This document shows, piece after piece, positions 12,047 through 22,871 of a stretch of 64,000 nucleotides of DNA. Location of the stretch: the NCBI GenBank assembly GCA_030549495.1, contig JAUIRK010001052.1:1488001-1552000 (forward strand), given 5' to 3'. The position numbers and the translations under genes are program-made. The stretch is from Nectonema munidae (Eukaryota > Nematomorpha > Nectonematoida > Nectonematidae). Under the pieces are notes generated by a model. It saw only the letters and a program-made list of their open reading frames with translations. It searched no databases and was not told the DNA's origin. Position 1 is the stretch's first letter. Every line of letters begins with the position of its first letter.

Positions 12047-12155
12047 GAGCTAGTTGTGTCGAACTATGAGCAAATAATATTTGATACTGGATTTGAACCC
12101 AAGACCATGTAGTATCAAAGTGAGGCATCTAGACAATCTTACTTACGCACCGATT
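12047..12155 (-). repeat. tRNA-derived SINE, copy 4
   Basis: The minus strand reads an A-box-like GATTGTCTAGATGCC, then GGTCTTGGGTTCAAATCC (B box with one change), then the family tail GCTCATAGTTCGACAC. It aligns with copies at 631-790 and 40471-40610 but is more decayed. Confidence 0.55.
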
Positions 12156-12293
12156 TCAATTTTTATAAGGTAGATATATATTTAATAAATACAAAGAAAA
12201 CTAATTTTGTTCAATAAAATTTGAATTATTGTCACTCTTGTATCTTAAAATAATGGGTAAAGACAAAATTAGTTAAAAGGGAAAAGAGATTAC

Positions 12294-12355
12294 TTGGAAG
12301 CATCTATAAAGTAGATGATTAGTGAGGCAATGGAGAGCAAAAAGACCAAGATAAC
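12294..12355 (-). CDS. slo: BK channel (Slo1), coding exon 2: S1 segment
   Basis: A 62 bp minus-strand exon after the acceptor TGTTTAG and before the donor GTAATC. It reads VILVFLLSIASLIIYFIDAS plus the first two bases (AA) of a split codon, so the intron is in phase 2 and exon 3 supplies the missing T. This is the hydrophobic S1 membrane segment of Slo1 and continues directly from exon 1, which ends GQTSTGKIL. It is separated from exon 1 by a 53 bp intron (12356-12408). It is too short to appear as an open frame of its own. Confidence 0.92.
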
Positions 12356-12408
12356 CTAAACATTTTTTTGCAAATTCAAAAAGAAAAGGATAGATAGATA
12401 GAGTATAC

Positions 12409-12720
12409 AAGAATTTTTCCAGTTGAAGTTTGACCGGATATCAACTCTCCAGCCCAATCTTTTGCTTCCGTCACCCACTCTATTCTGACAACTTCGGGCT
12501 TTCTTTCGTTAAGTAAACTCCTTACTTCGTATCTGCGACTATTCAGGTAGCTGCGAACTTTTTTTAAAAGAAAAGTGCCAAACCTCCAAATGAGAACAAG
12601 CATGACGGACATGGAAAATGAGAAGACACTTGACAACAAAAAAACCCACCAGTATCTGTCTTTAAGGCATTCATCGTCAGTCAGTGAGAGGTAAACTATC
12701 GAATCAGAAGCATTATCCAT
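12409..12720 (-). CDS. slo: BK (calcium-activated, large-conductance) potassium channel Slo1, coding exon 1
   Basis: First coding exon, 104 codons, ATG at 12720 in the context AACATGG, donor GTATAC at 12408 in phase 0. The product is the pore-forming alpha subunit of the BK channel, a plasma-membrane K+ channel opened by depolarisation and intracellular Ca2+. Visible features are a short extracellular N-terminus, DDECLKDRYWWVFLLSS leading into S0 (about residues 25-47), a basic cytoplasmic linker (about 52-80) and the conserved TEAKDWAGELISGQTSTGKI just before S1. The S0-S1 linker differs strongly from the insect proteins I know, while the AKDWAGELISGQT block is essentially identical. A possible acceptor (ATTTTAG) lies 10 bases upstream of the ATG, so an upstream 5' UTR exon is likely. 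Exons 2-4 lie at 12294-12355, 4679-4775 and 2941-3052; later exons are outside the window. Confidence 0.94.
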
Positions 12721-12837
12721 GTTAGCTTCCTAAAATGTCAATTGAGTAAACAGACTATATTTTATCAAAACATTAAATTCGATCCAAAAACATGACCTTA
12801 TTTCTATAAAGGAATAAAAGACATTTCAACTTTATAT

Positions 12838-13101
12838 ATCAAAAATTCTTCAAACCAATATTTCGTCCGCTTAGAGGATGTGTTGTTTTCGTTTATATTA
12901 AGTGAAAAATCATTAAAATTAATCATTTTAAAGAATATTTAAAGATATTCGCAAAATTTATTATAGCAATATATTAAAATGATTAGAAGTATATTTCTTC
13001 TGAACCCAACTAAGTAGATTATACGATTTTTTCATTTAATATAAACGAAAACAACGCATCCTGTAAGCAGACGAAATATTGGTTTTATAGAATTTTTGAT
13101 C
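12838..13101. repeat. Long inverted repeat (MITE-like) next to the BK channel start
   Basis: The left arm, about 12838-12911, includes AATATTTCGTCCGCTTAGAG and GTGTTGTTTTCGTTTATATT. The right arm, about 13025-13101, is its reverse complement with few changes (GCAGACGAAATATT, AATATAAACGAAAACAACGC). Arms are about 70 bp with a core near 110 bp. The right arm ends where the DDE transposase exon begins, so this is either a MITE inserted there or an inverted duplication of the transposon's own intron/exon edge. It lies about 120 bp upstream of the BK channel ATG. Confidence 0.75.
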
Positions 13102-15592
13102 GAGCTGTTATCTAAAATAAGTAACCTAAAAAATTGCTGGCTAATTATGGATAACGCAAAGATCCACAAAACTCAAACTATCGAAAACTTAATAACTTCA
13201 GATGGACATATTAAGTTTTTGTCTCCTTATAGTTACATGCCAAATCCAATTGAGCTGGCATTCTCAAAAATCAAAAATTTTGCAAAACAGAAATTAAGTA
13301 AGGTTTGCTTCAATATTTATAAAACATGTTTTAAAAACTTTTATTTTAGACACAACACTTTCTTTCATGCTAGATCAGGGGTTTCCAACCGTGGGGTCGC
13401 GACCCTACTTGGGGTCGGCAAGTAATTTTCTTGGGGTGGCAAAGACATTATAAATGATAATGATTTATAAGGGATTTGGCTGATATCAGGATTAAGAAGA
13501 TTCAGTAGGCTTTTTCCCAACCTTGCCCCATTCTGACCTGAGGCAAACTGAACTATTTCCCTTTTTTTAATGCCATGATTAACTCGGGCAATCAATTGTA
13601 CAGTTGTCTATCGTCTTTCTCAAGACCTTTTTAATCCTAGGATTAACTTTTGGGGATCATGGGTTCTTGGCCATTTATACCTGTATCCATAGTGCTTCGG
13701 ATATATATGCCTGTGTCGGATCATTTGTGTTAGTTAAGAGTTTGCATCAGGCATCTCTGTGTGTCATTGTGCTACCAGTCAGCTTGAGCCAACACTGAAT
13801 TTGTATTTGGAAAGTTGTAAGTAGTGTTGTAATATTTGAAAATTTGATTTATCTCTTGTGCTTTAATACTTAGTATTTCAAGTACTAATTTTGTTTTGGT
13901 TTTTACTTAGGTGCATAATTTTTTCTTTTTGTGTGTGTCTCGATGTGGTGTAGAAAGTTTTCTGATGTTTGTATTTTCTATTAACTACGCTCAAGATGAG
14001 GATTCCGTGAATGTTAATGATAATTTCATTGCAAATTACCAACTTTAGTATCAAGTCATATATGCCCAAGATATTGATGTTTACAAACCAACAGTAAGCG
14101 GCAGAAAGACATGCGGATATATGTAAGAAATAACAAGTGAGTTGTTGGTGAATAATTAAAATTCAGATAAATGAAAAAATAGAATCATTTCTTAAAGAAC
14201 ATGGACTAATTGGGAAAATGTTGGTTTCAATAGATGGTAAAGAATGTTTCTCCACAAATTGTTCGAGTTCATTGCATTATACATCGTCAAGTATTTGCTT
14301 CAAAAACATTTACAACAGATTTGAAAACTGTTATACAATCAGTAGTTAAAATAGTTAACTTATAAAGTCAAATGTATTGAACAATCGCTTGTTGGCTAAA
14401 CTGTACCAAGAAATGGATTCCAAATATGAAGTTCTTCTATTGCACACTGAGGTAAGGTGGCTGTCAAAAGGAAAAGTAGAAGAATTTTTTACGTTGAATG
14501 CAGAGGTGAAAGAATTCCTATCTCAGCAAGGAAGAACAAAACTTTCAAATATGGTAAATACTGCATACTTGGTAGATTTCTTCACAATTCTGTATTCCCT
14601 TAATCTTTCACATCAGGGAGAGAATTCCAACACTTGATTTTGCAGAAAAACGTGCCTTCCAAAAGAAGCTGGATCTTTGGTTGTCAAGGATAGAAACGAC
14701 AATTTTTTTACATGTTTCCCAAATTAAATACATTTGTTGAAGAAAATGAGACTGGTGTATTCAACAACAGTTTTCAAAGTTTGCTGATCCAACACTTGGA
14801 GACTTTTAAAGAGGAGTTTAGTCGATATTTTCGAGAAAAGCCTCAGTTATCCAATAGTATATTTAGAAAACCATTTGCTGCAAAAATTGAAGATGTTTTT
14901 GAAAGATATCAAGAGGAATTCATTGATCTTATCACATCTGACTGTGCAAAAACTAACTTTGAATCTTTAGCAGTGAACAATTTTGGATCAAGCAATTACA
15001 TCGATATCCAAATTTGGCTGAATGTATGCTGAGAATTCTCATGCCTTTTCCTTGTGTAAAGTGACCTTTTGATCTTTACAACTTATAAAATCGATGCTAA
15101 GAATTAAACTCCATGGTGAGGATGGCCAACGTTGTGCTGTATCCAAAACAACATCACAGATTGAGAAGTTGATGATAGAAAAGCAGTACCAAACATGACA
15201 AACATTATTGTTTATTATCAAAAAAGCTTGTATTACTCGCATCAGTAACATCCAATTATGTAAATAAATGATATATTTCGAGCCAATTATATAGTATATA
15301 AGTGTATATTTTCGTTCTTGCTATAATAAAACAAGTTACTGCAGTTATGTAGCATTCTTATGTATACCTTAATCAATGAATATAGCCTTGATCTTTGGGT
15401 GGAGTCGCAGAAAGTCTGCTGAGACTTAAATGGGGTCGGGTCGCCACTGAAAAAAGGTTGGGAACCACTGTGCTAGATGAAGTGATCAAAAAAGCTGTTT
15501 CCTCAATAAACAGGGAGGAATGCAAAAGCTACATTGCACATGCACTACGTAACATACAAAAAGGGCAAATGGGAGTTTCTATTTCTTCATAA
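13091..15592 (+). pseudogene. DDE (Tc1-like) transposase 3' part, split by a hAT insertion
   Basis: The first exon (about 13091-13297) reads EFLIELLSKISNLKNCWLIM and MDNAKIHKTQTIENL, then FLSPYSYMPNPIELAFSKIK. This is the DN.-H-K and SPYSP-LNPIE pattern of Tc1-like DDE transposases (second aspartate and the final acidic residue). A 52 bp intron follows (GTAAGG at 13298, TTTTAG at 13344-13349). Exon 2 starts at 13350 and reads NTTLSFMLD, is interrupted by the hAT element at 13376-15470, and resumes at 15479 with EVIKKAVSSINREECKSY to a stop at 15590-15592. Removing the insertion and one TSD copy restores the frame. The N-terminal part, including the first catalytic D, is missing. A related N-terminal fragment lies at 60850-61130. 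Confidence 0.8.
13376..15470 (+). mobile_element. hAT transposon (SCAND3/ZBED5-type) relic, with perfect TSD
   Basis: A 2095 bp element. Termini CAGGGGTTTCCAACC and GGTTGGGAACCACTG are inverted; both flanks are TGCTAGAT (13368-13375 and 15471-15478), a perfect 8 bp target duplication typical of hAT. The relic transposase reads in several frames: IIHRQVFASKTFTTDLK (about 14275), then the open stretch 14377-14637 with LLHTEVRWLSKGKVEEFFTL, then 14712-15032 with FNNSFQSLLIQHLETFKEEF, and the dimerisation tail with RCAVSKTTSQIEKLMIEKQ (about 15130-15190). The N-terminal BED finger and first half are missing or unreadable. Frameshifts make it inactive, yet the TSD is intact. It disrupts the DDE transposase exon described at 13091-15592. 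Confidence 0.92.
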
Positions 15593-15967
15593 AATGTGAT
15601 ATATTGTTTTTGCTTTAAATTACTTGAATGATAAGGAAGTTTATGGGAACACTTTTTTTCATTATATAATGGATATTAAAATGGATGTAAAACGTTTTTC
15701 GAAACTAAGTTTTAAAATTCACTTTTTTTGGTTAGTTGAAACTTTCGATACAAACTAAAAAATTGTTTATTTCTATGTTACTATAATATAAAAACAATCT
15801 ATGGAGAAGGCAAAAATTGAAGAGTTAAAAACTTGTCTATAAATGAACTGCTAGATGCATCGAATTAAAAAAGACTTGAAATAGAGGCGGAGAATTAGAA
15901 AATTATCAGTGTATCTTTCAACACGTCTACAGAACCTGACAATCGCACATAATATTACGAGCATTTA

Positions 15968-16108
15968 TTAACCCATTTAAGACCAAGCAAAACAGACGAT
16001 ATCTAAAAAAACGCAGACGATTTATAATATTCAAAGTCATTGAAAAAAGCAGACGAAGATGAAATTACTTATGTTCCAAAATAGGAACATTGGCCGTAAA
16101 TGGGTTAA
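15968..16108. mobile_element. piggyBac-like MITE, family 1 (second copy)
   Basis: The element is flanked by TTAA at 15968-15971 and 16105-16108. Its ends are CCCATTTAAGACCA and TTGGCCGTAAATGGG. It is a nearly full-length copy of the 5416-5554 element in the opposite orientation, with the same internal GCAGACG heptamers and CAAAATAGGAACATTGG end block. Confidence 0.87.
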
Positions 16109-16689
16109 GAAACAAGACTTCAAAGCTTATTCAGAAAAGTAAAATCAAAAATGACACTTTAGAATTTAAAAAAGACACTTTAGAATTTATAAATACACTT
16201 TAGAATTCAAAAAAGACCGTTTAGAACTAAAATCTTATACAATATTATTTTTTATAGTTACCAAATTAGATTAGTAACACGAAAACAAAGAATTATTTTA
16301 TATAATCTTCATATTCAACTTACACACACTCAATAGTCAAGTAAATTGCTTGAAAATATTTTTTGGACTTCTATGGGCTCTTGTTCAAATTACTGACTAC
16401 ATTACAGCTTCTCGTCCAATAGATGCTTAAATTTGCATTATTTTATCAATGAAATGGAAATTAATGGGAAAAATAGATTTTAAATATGCATTCTAAGACT
16501 TAACCTTAAAACAAGAAAATCGGATGTGGAGGCAAATTTTTGTAAGTTCTAGGAGTTGGCAGAATTTAACCCAAATTCGCAACCCTGTTAATAAAACTGG
16601 TTAGATTCGATTGCCGTCAGCTTTCATTTTTCTACTTTCTAACTACAGATTTACAGATTTTAAATCAATATTCGAATTTTAGAACAAAT
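16109..16689. other. AT-rich spacer, nothing recognised
   Basis: No gene or element supported. A short imperfect repeat, ACACTTTAGAATT(T/C), occurs three times near 16155-16215. Confidence 0.5.
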
Positions 16690-16866
16690 AAGCAAAAGGT
16701 ATAAGACAAATAATTATTTTTCCTACGGGGTTTTGAAGCTTAAAAGTCAAGAGGGATTTTTGCAAAAAAATGTCAAAACTTCAGCAATGCAGATAGATTT
16801 ATAGTTTTAAGGGAATAAAAATGGGTAGGGGCAGTGAACCAGTTCACATCGTGGCTACGCCACTGC
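16690..16866 (-). mobile_element. MITE end, CAGTGGCGTAGCC family (copy with one end)
   Basis: The minus strand starts CAGTGGCGTAGCCACG at 16866. It continues with a short C run, CATTTTTATTCCCTTAAAA and AAATCTATCTGCATTGCTGA. The same order of motifs occurs in the elements at 24332-24582 and 38962-39216. The far terminus is not clear, so the 16690 boundary is approximate. Confidence 0.5.
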
Positions 16867-17354
16867 TAGAATCTACAAATGTATACAAATACACAATTAC
16901 AGGGTTCATTTTTTATAATAAATTAAAGAATATAATTGATAATAATTTAAATAAAATGATAGTTATTTTTTTTATTTCACTTGAGCATTAAAGTTGTATT
17001 GAAAACGATTAGGATGTGCATTGAAAGACGCATAAAGTACCCTTCGTTTTGTAATGTAACGAGAAAGTTTTATAAAATCATATAATCTCAAAAAATAAAG
17101 TCGAGGCAAGAGACAGAGTTGGACAAGAAGTTATTTTAATCATTTCAACATGGCTGGGCCGGAGACGGACTTTTTCAAGTTTAAATCCTGGAACCGAGAT
17201 ATAAAATTTATTTACTGTTTCGAAGCCTTGTCTTTAAGTTTCAACTACTCAAAATCTTAAGTTCGAAACATGTTTGTTGGACTAAACCCAATGGCTAACG
17301 TTATAAAAACTAAGGGTAAAAGATAGGAAAATGCAAAAGAGCGTTGTTTTTTTA

Positions 17355-18258
17355 GATACACGTCATTTCATAGACAGCAAAAACAAGATTTCGTTGACAA
17401 CAAAACAAGATTTACTGATTTTAATAATCAAAAGAATTAAGCGAATTACCGGTTACTAATTTAAATAACTTTTCTAAACTTATATTTTCGTGACATTTAC
17501 AAACAAAAAACTAACTGTAGTAACTAAGAATCCTTGAATTTGGACACACAAAGTAAAACTTGAGTGATAAGTCAGCGAAGTCTGCGACTTTAAAGGGAAA
17601 TGATTCAAAGTCGTAGTAAAATTTAGAATAAAATTATTTAATTAATTTTTTTAAATAAAATTTAGGGTTGGGAGTATCAAGATTTTTAAAATATCTTAAA
17701 AAATGAAAACTAGGGTGATACATAAATGACGTCCCCCAAAAATTTATACATTTTTGAACCCACCTTGCCCCGTCCTGATTTTTACCCCTCCTACTCTATT
17801 TTTTAAAACAGAGCATCTAGAATTAGTTCCCCTTCCCTCTATATGATCCCAAAGCAGTGGCACTTCTATAATAATAAATGAAGTCTAAGAGTTGATAATA
17901 AATATTTAAAATTTTAAGGTATTTGGAGGCGAAGTGGAATTTTTTACTATTTGTAGTCTGAGTCGGATTTTTGAAAATATTTGAAGTCGGAATTTGATAC
18001 TTTAGTTCTGAATCCGCCACCCTGCTAATGATGATTCAATACCTGAAACGGGTCTTTCACACAGTGTTCGGTTAGTAATGATGGATGAAGAAAAAAGAAC
18101 TTACGATTTGGACTAACTTAGTAACTTCATTAAACAAATTAATCAATCAACTTTAATAATACATAAAGTATCTATATTTTTAGGATTATATTTGTCGACC
18201 AAATATCACTTTTTTTATCGACAAAATCTTGTTTTGGTTGTTGGCGAAATGATGTATC
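17355..18258. repeat. Element bounded by inverted copies of a GTTGTCNACGAAATC-type repeat
   Basis: The left end, GATACACGTCATTTCATAGA then AAAACAAGATTTCGTTGACA (17355-17400), recurs inverted at about 18205-18258 (ATCGACAAAATCTTGTTTTG then GCGAAATGATGTATC). The interior includes a sequence ending GAATCCGCCACCCTG near 18024. Related single blocks occur near 27128-27180 and 43290-43345, so the terminal block is dispersed. Confidence 0.4.
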
Positions 18259-20070
18259 AAAGAAAACCTCGAATTCTCTATCTTTTAATCTATAGTCAAA
18301 AAGTGTTTGATTGAGATTTCAGAGGTGGGAAGAAAAAGTTTCTTCTGCAAGCAATAATGATAGTTCTGCGTAAATGCGATTGCAATGATGGTTTCAGTTA
18401 TCCTTGAATTTTTTATAATGTAAAAAGTGATTCAATAACTAAGAGATAAATAATATTGAACGAATGAAGCAGCTCACCACGACTTAATCATATGCATAAC
18501 CTTTTTCTTAATCCAATTTCCATGAATGAATAAAAAAAAATGTGTATCTGAGTAGTTCAACAAATTCTCCTCTCTCTCTCTCTATTCCTTATTCAATTAG
18601 GTTATTGATTTTCACGAAAGACGTTGCTCTCATATCAAATACGTTTCATAGAACCTAGAAATAGAAAGAAAGCCGGTCGTCTCTTATATCATATGATGAT
18701 TATCATGATGATAAATTTTGATTAGGACGAGTAAAGTAAGATGCATCTAATCACCTATCGATGGCAAAGTAGATGCAGCAAAAACCATTTTATAATTAAA
18801 AAAACTTTTTACACTACAAAGAAATTCATAAAAACATGTAAGTAGAAAAAACAAAATAAATAATTCAGTATTTTTTTGATACAATTATAAATTCTCTTTT
18901 TGATTTTCGCAAATATGCGAAACAAGGGATCGCCAGAAATCTACCTGCATATGAGGTGAGGTGGTCTCCAACACTACAAATCTAAGGACACACATTTATA
19001 CTTGTTAATAGAAGTTAATTTTAATTTTTTTTTTTTAATTTTTACCCCTAATCGGATAAATCAATGATAATTGCATATTATAATATCTACTTGTAATTTA
19101 TTTAAACTTATAAAGGTGTATTATAACGCATAGACTTAAACTTAATTCAAAAGTTTCTCATTCAGATTTAAGGTTCCTTCAATCAAAAATTTTCTCAGTC
19201 AATCAAACTACACATTTTTAAAGTAGTTCATTTCGTTGAAAGATTCTAAATTTAATTTACATAAAAGTATATAAGTAAATTTAAAAAAAAGGGAAATTTA
19301 GAACATAAAAACTATTTTCATAGAGTTCAAATTATAATAGAATTTTGTTGAATATATTTTACTAGAGAATCTAAATCCAATATAGATAAAACTCTGTCTG
19401 TAAATTTAAAAAAAAACAGAAAACTTCGGACAAATAAAAAGTATGTTCATTGAATTCAAAAAGAGTTTTAAAACATTGGAAATATTTTTGCTTTTGAAAA
19501 ATGGTCTCCAAAAAACTCATCCAAGGGGGTCCACCTGTCTAAATACACAATTATTGTGCGCTATATTATTACGGTTAGAAATGTTCCTGTAAGCAGACCA
19601 GCCGCAGAAACAATAATGGATCCGGTTAGTATGTGTCTTTCTATAATTTATGTAAGAGTTGTTTTGCATTTATCTTCAACTTTAACTAAAAAACATTCTT
19701 TACTACTTCTACAATTTTTGAATTGAAAAATATTTTCAATAATTTTATGTGAAGAACAAAATTATATTAATGTAAATTTACTAACGATTTAAAAATTCCA
19801 ATTTATCATTTGAATTTAAAACGTAAAACAAAGACCAAAAGTTCCCATTTTAGATGCAATTTCGTGCTCATTCAAAGTAGTATCAATAATTGCATTGATT
19901 TCTGAAGAAAGGGAAATGATAAAATTAACGATGAATAAAAACAAATTTTTCCCCTCGTATCAAAACAACTAGTCAATTTATAACAGCACAAAAATAGCTC
20001 TAAAAATAAGATCACATTTTATGAGTGTATCGTATGTGTGTGAGTTCGCTCGTAATTTCCTTGTGCGGTG
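18259..20070. other. AT-rich sequence, nothing recognised
   Basis: The stretch contains a short TC microsatellite near 18563-18583 and T/A-rich low complexity. I saw no conserved coding frame on either strand. Confidence 0.5.
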
Positions 20071-20078
20071 GTGTTGTG

Positions 20079-21417
20079 TAATGGTGGGATTCCATGAAAA
20101 TTAACCGGTGAATAAGATAAACTAATTAATTCACCGTAACCGAACTCAAATTCACTGGTTCTTCCAAAACTATTAGAAACCTATAATAAAATAGAAGATA
20201 TTGATGCTTCAGTTATGATGAGTTTAAGAAACTATGTAAGGTATGATGTATAATAAGCAGATTTACTTGATTAAATTTGTGTATAAAATAGACTGACAAA
20301 AACTACTACGCCGATGCTATATGGCTTATATAATAAAATAGGAGGGATGAATGATTTATGCATTTAACATAAATGATTAGTGTGATAAATTATCTCTCGA
20401 CTATCGTATATAAAACATATGTAGTTGAAAATATGTTACTTCTACTTTGTATAATTTTTACACATATGCATTACAAACACATTTCAATCAATCAAAAGAA
20501 GTGAACACAAGCACACATACATTTGTCAATCAATTGTCATATATTTTTTCGAATTTTAATTTTATTACTTTGCTCTTCCAAAATAATTTTTAACTTTCAT
20601 TTGTATAATCATATGGTTTTAACTACAAAAAGATTTGCTGTGTCGGAGTATTTTGTATAAAAAAAAGACAAAAAGTATGAAATGTAGGAGGATTGTGCTA
20701 GAAGTTATACATCATCCATTACTTACCATTTGAAAAATATTCAGAATATACTGAATAATAGAAATTCTTTCTCTAAGAAAATCAAAACCATAGAGCAATT
20801 TTCGGCAAAGAAATCAATTGAAGAAGAAATTTCTGAAATGGCCTGTTATTATGGGCTGTCAACTTGCCGCTTTATTCAAGGAAGTTTACGTAAAAAAAGA
20901 AAATTTCGTGACTTTTCCTAAAATCGCTAGCTGCATTTTTTGATACCATTTTCATAGTAGTTCAATGACCCTCTCATGTCAAAAACGGGCCTTCAAAATC
21001 AAAAATTAGTTAACCTTATAACCAGGGCTTCGAAGCCGGAGTTGGAGCCAGAGAAGCAAAGGCAAAAAATACAGTCAACTGAAGGCTGTTATACAGAATC
21101 GTGGAAATCAATTGGAATAATTGTTCCTAGCTCTGTGTACAATTAAACCAAAAGTGTGGAAGCTGAAAGACTTTTCTACTGCTGGTAATTTTATTACTAA
21201 GTTAAGTTACTTTTTAACATGTAGTTTTAGAAAAAAAAAAATTTAAATAAATTCTTAAAATTATAAAAAAAAAAGCCCCCCCCCCCCGAATGATGTAAAC
21301 ATTTATATATAATTTTACAAATTTGAAATTTCACCAAAATTAATCGGTTTCGACCGGTTAAGAAAAATCACAAATCTTTTAACCGGTTAACAAAAAGACG
21401 GTTAAATCCCACCACTA
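20079..21417 (+). mobile_element. hAT transposon relic with dimerisation-domain remnant
   Basis: The termini TAATGGTGGGATT and AATCCCACCACTA are inverted over 13 bp with one mismatch. Flanks GTGTTGTG (20071-20078) and GTTTTGTG (21418-21425) agree at 7 of 8 positions. Subterminal repeats of AACCGGT occur at both ends. Inside, 20730-20921 is open and reads KSIEEEISEMACYYGL, and about 21130-21200 reads IKPKSVEAERLF, then after a two-base shift TAGNFITKL. That is the SVE-ER-FS-AGN block of the hAT C-terminal dimerisation domain. Most of the transposase is gone; the element is 1339 bp. Confidence 0.8.
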
Positions 21418-21754
21418 GTTTTGTGGTTTCATGTGTATAAGGTGTTTCATTCAGCATAAATAGCAACACGAATGAAAACTTATGTTGTGAATGGGTTGTA
21501 TGAGCAAGAGTATTGCTGTTCTATTTCAGTTCACATGCACACACACATCCAATTTCATACGAAACAAAGACGCACGGAAAATACAACAAAATAGACCCCC
21601 ATATGCGCTACGCTTATGCAAATCGATAAGACGCATGTTATTTAGTGTTGCTATAAATTGACGAACTGATTTGATACGAACGTAACGATTTTATTTTTTT
21701 ACGTTTATTTTGTCAATTCCTATATTTCCTCTGAAATAAATGCATGCTCTAAGT

Positions 21755-22664
21755 CGGGGGTGTCCAAAAAGCGGACCGCGGGCCGCATATTTTCTGCGGC
21801 CCGGGAAGAAAAATAAGTCTTTTTCTTAAATTATATAAATATCAATTTTTATCAACAATTACATTATAAAAATTTTAAAGTTTGATCAATATATTATTAT
21901 TATTATCATTTTTTAAAATCGTCTTTGAATTTGTTTTTTTTGACGAATTACTATCTCTTTTTGAATATTAATAATCAATCTTATATTATTGAAATTGGTT
22001 TCATTTTTTTACCCTTTGATTTTTCTTACGCTATATTAATTTCATTTTTTAGATTTTCAATAAGCCTTCATGAATTTATGTCTCAATCGTTGTTTATAAG
22101 TTAATTTTTCAGTCTTAAAAGTGCATTTTTTTTAAATCAAATTTTTAGTTCATTGTTGGTTGATTGGAGATATCAAAGTACTCGCTATATGCTCACATTA
22201 TGCTTGATGGTTAATCACAGTTTTTGTGAATTTGTTTTTAAGAGTTGGAAGCCTTGGGGATCAAACCCCTGACCTTCAACTGTTAAGCTGAGAGGTACAC
22301 CCAAAAAACCATTGAGGCTCTAGTTCATTAATGTCAATTTCGAAAAGAAGAAAAATTGAGGAAGAAAAGAGAAAAATTTTTTATTTGATATTTCATTGAT
22401 ATAAATATTTTTTTATGTGATATTTTATTGAATAAAAAGTATACCATCTATCTGATTTTTTGAAAATTGAGTTTAAAACACTAAAATCAAATCAAAAATA
22501 AGATGTTTTGAAATATTACACTATGACGATGTTTTCAATTTATGAGGCTCAAATAGACCAAATTATTCTTGAATTTTTGTCTGAATTTTTTTCATAAATC
22601 AAACCCGATCATGTCGAAATTTTTTTGAAAATGGCCTACTAGTTGTATCAGTTGGACATCCCTA
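21755..22664. mobile_element. hAT-like non-autonomous element with GC-rich end
   Basis: The left end reads CGGGGGTGTCCAAAAAGCGG followed by ACCGCGGGCCGCA and a partly palindromic TGCGGCCCG. The right end reads AGTTGGACATCCCT, inverse to GGGGTGTCC with one change. The sequence CTAAGT lies at both edges, so a duplication is likely but the exact boundary is ambiguous. The interior is AT-rich without a transposase and carries a tRNA-like segment (22157-22310). Confidence 0.55.
22157..22310 (-). repeat. tRNA-like SINE segment
   Basis: The minus strand reads ACCTCTCAGCTTAACAG (A-box-like), GAAGGTCAGGGGTTTGATCC (B-box-like), then a tail with AACAAATTCACAAAAACTG and TTGATATCTCCAATCAACC. The tail recurs at 41603-41690 (plus-strand TTGGAGATATCAAAGCAC to AGTTTGAAGCC), which shows a dispersed family different from the one at 631-790. 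Confidence 0.45.
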
Positions 22665-22871
22665 AGTTATGAAGCAATTTTATCCGAAAATTGGAATTTT
22701 TGCTCTTTGTTACACGTTTTAAACTCAAATAATAAATTGTGAATTTTAAAATGGTTTGCTTCATATAAAATTATTTTAAATATTTTTCAATGCAATGATT
22801 ACCTACAAAATTGTAAATTAATAAAGAGAAAATATGTGTGATGGATATTTTTGGAAATGCTATGTTTGTGG

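Larger units (their letters stand above)
4776..12293 (-). other. BK channel intron 2 (7.5 kb), host to several dead elements
   Basis: The intron runs from donor GTAATC just after exon 2 to acceptor TTTTAG before exon 3. It contains a TTAGT-rich repeat (5165-5310), two piggyBac-like MITEs (5416-5554 and 11695-11823), an EN-RT LINE relic in the same orientation as the gene (about 6601-8830) and a SINE copy (12047-12155). The parts at 4776-5164, 5555-6600, 8830-11694 and 11824-12046 show nothing I can name. A hAT-like terminus (CAGGGGTCCTCAAA) starts near 9757, without a detectable partner. Confidence 0.75.
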
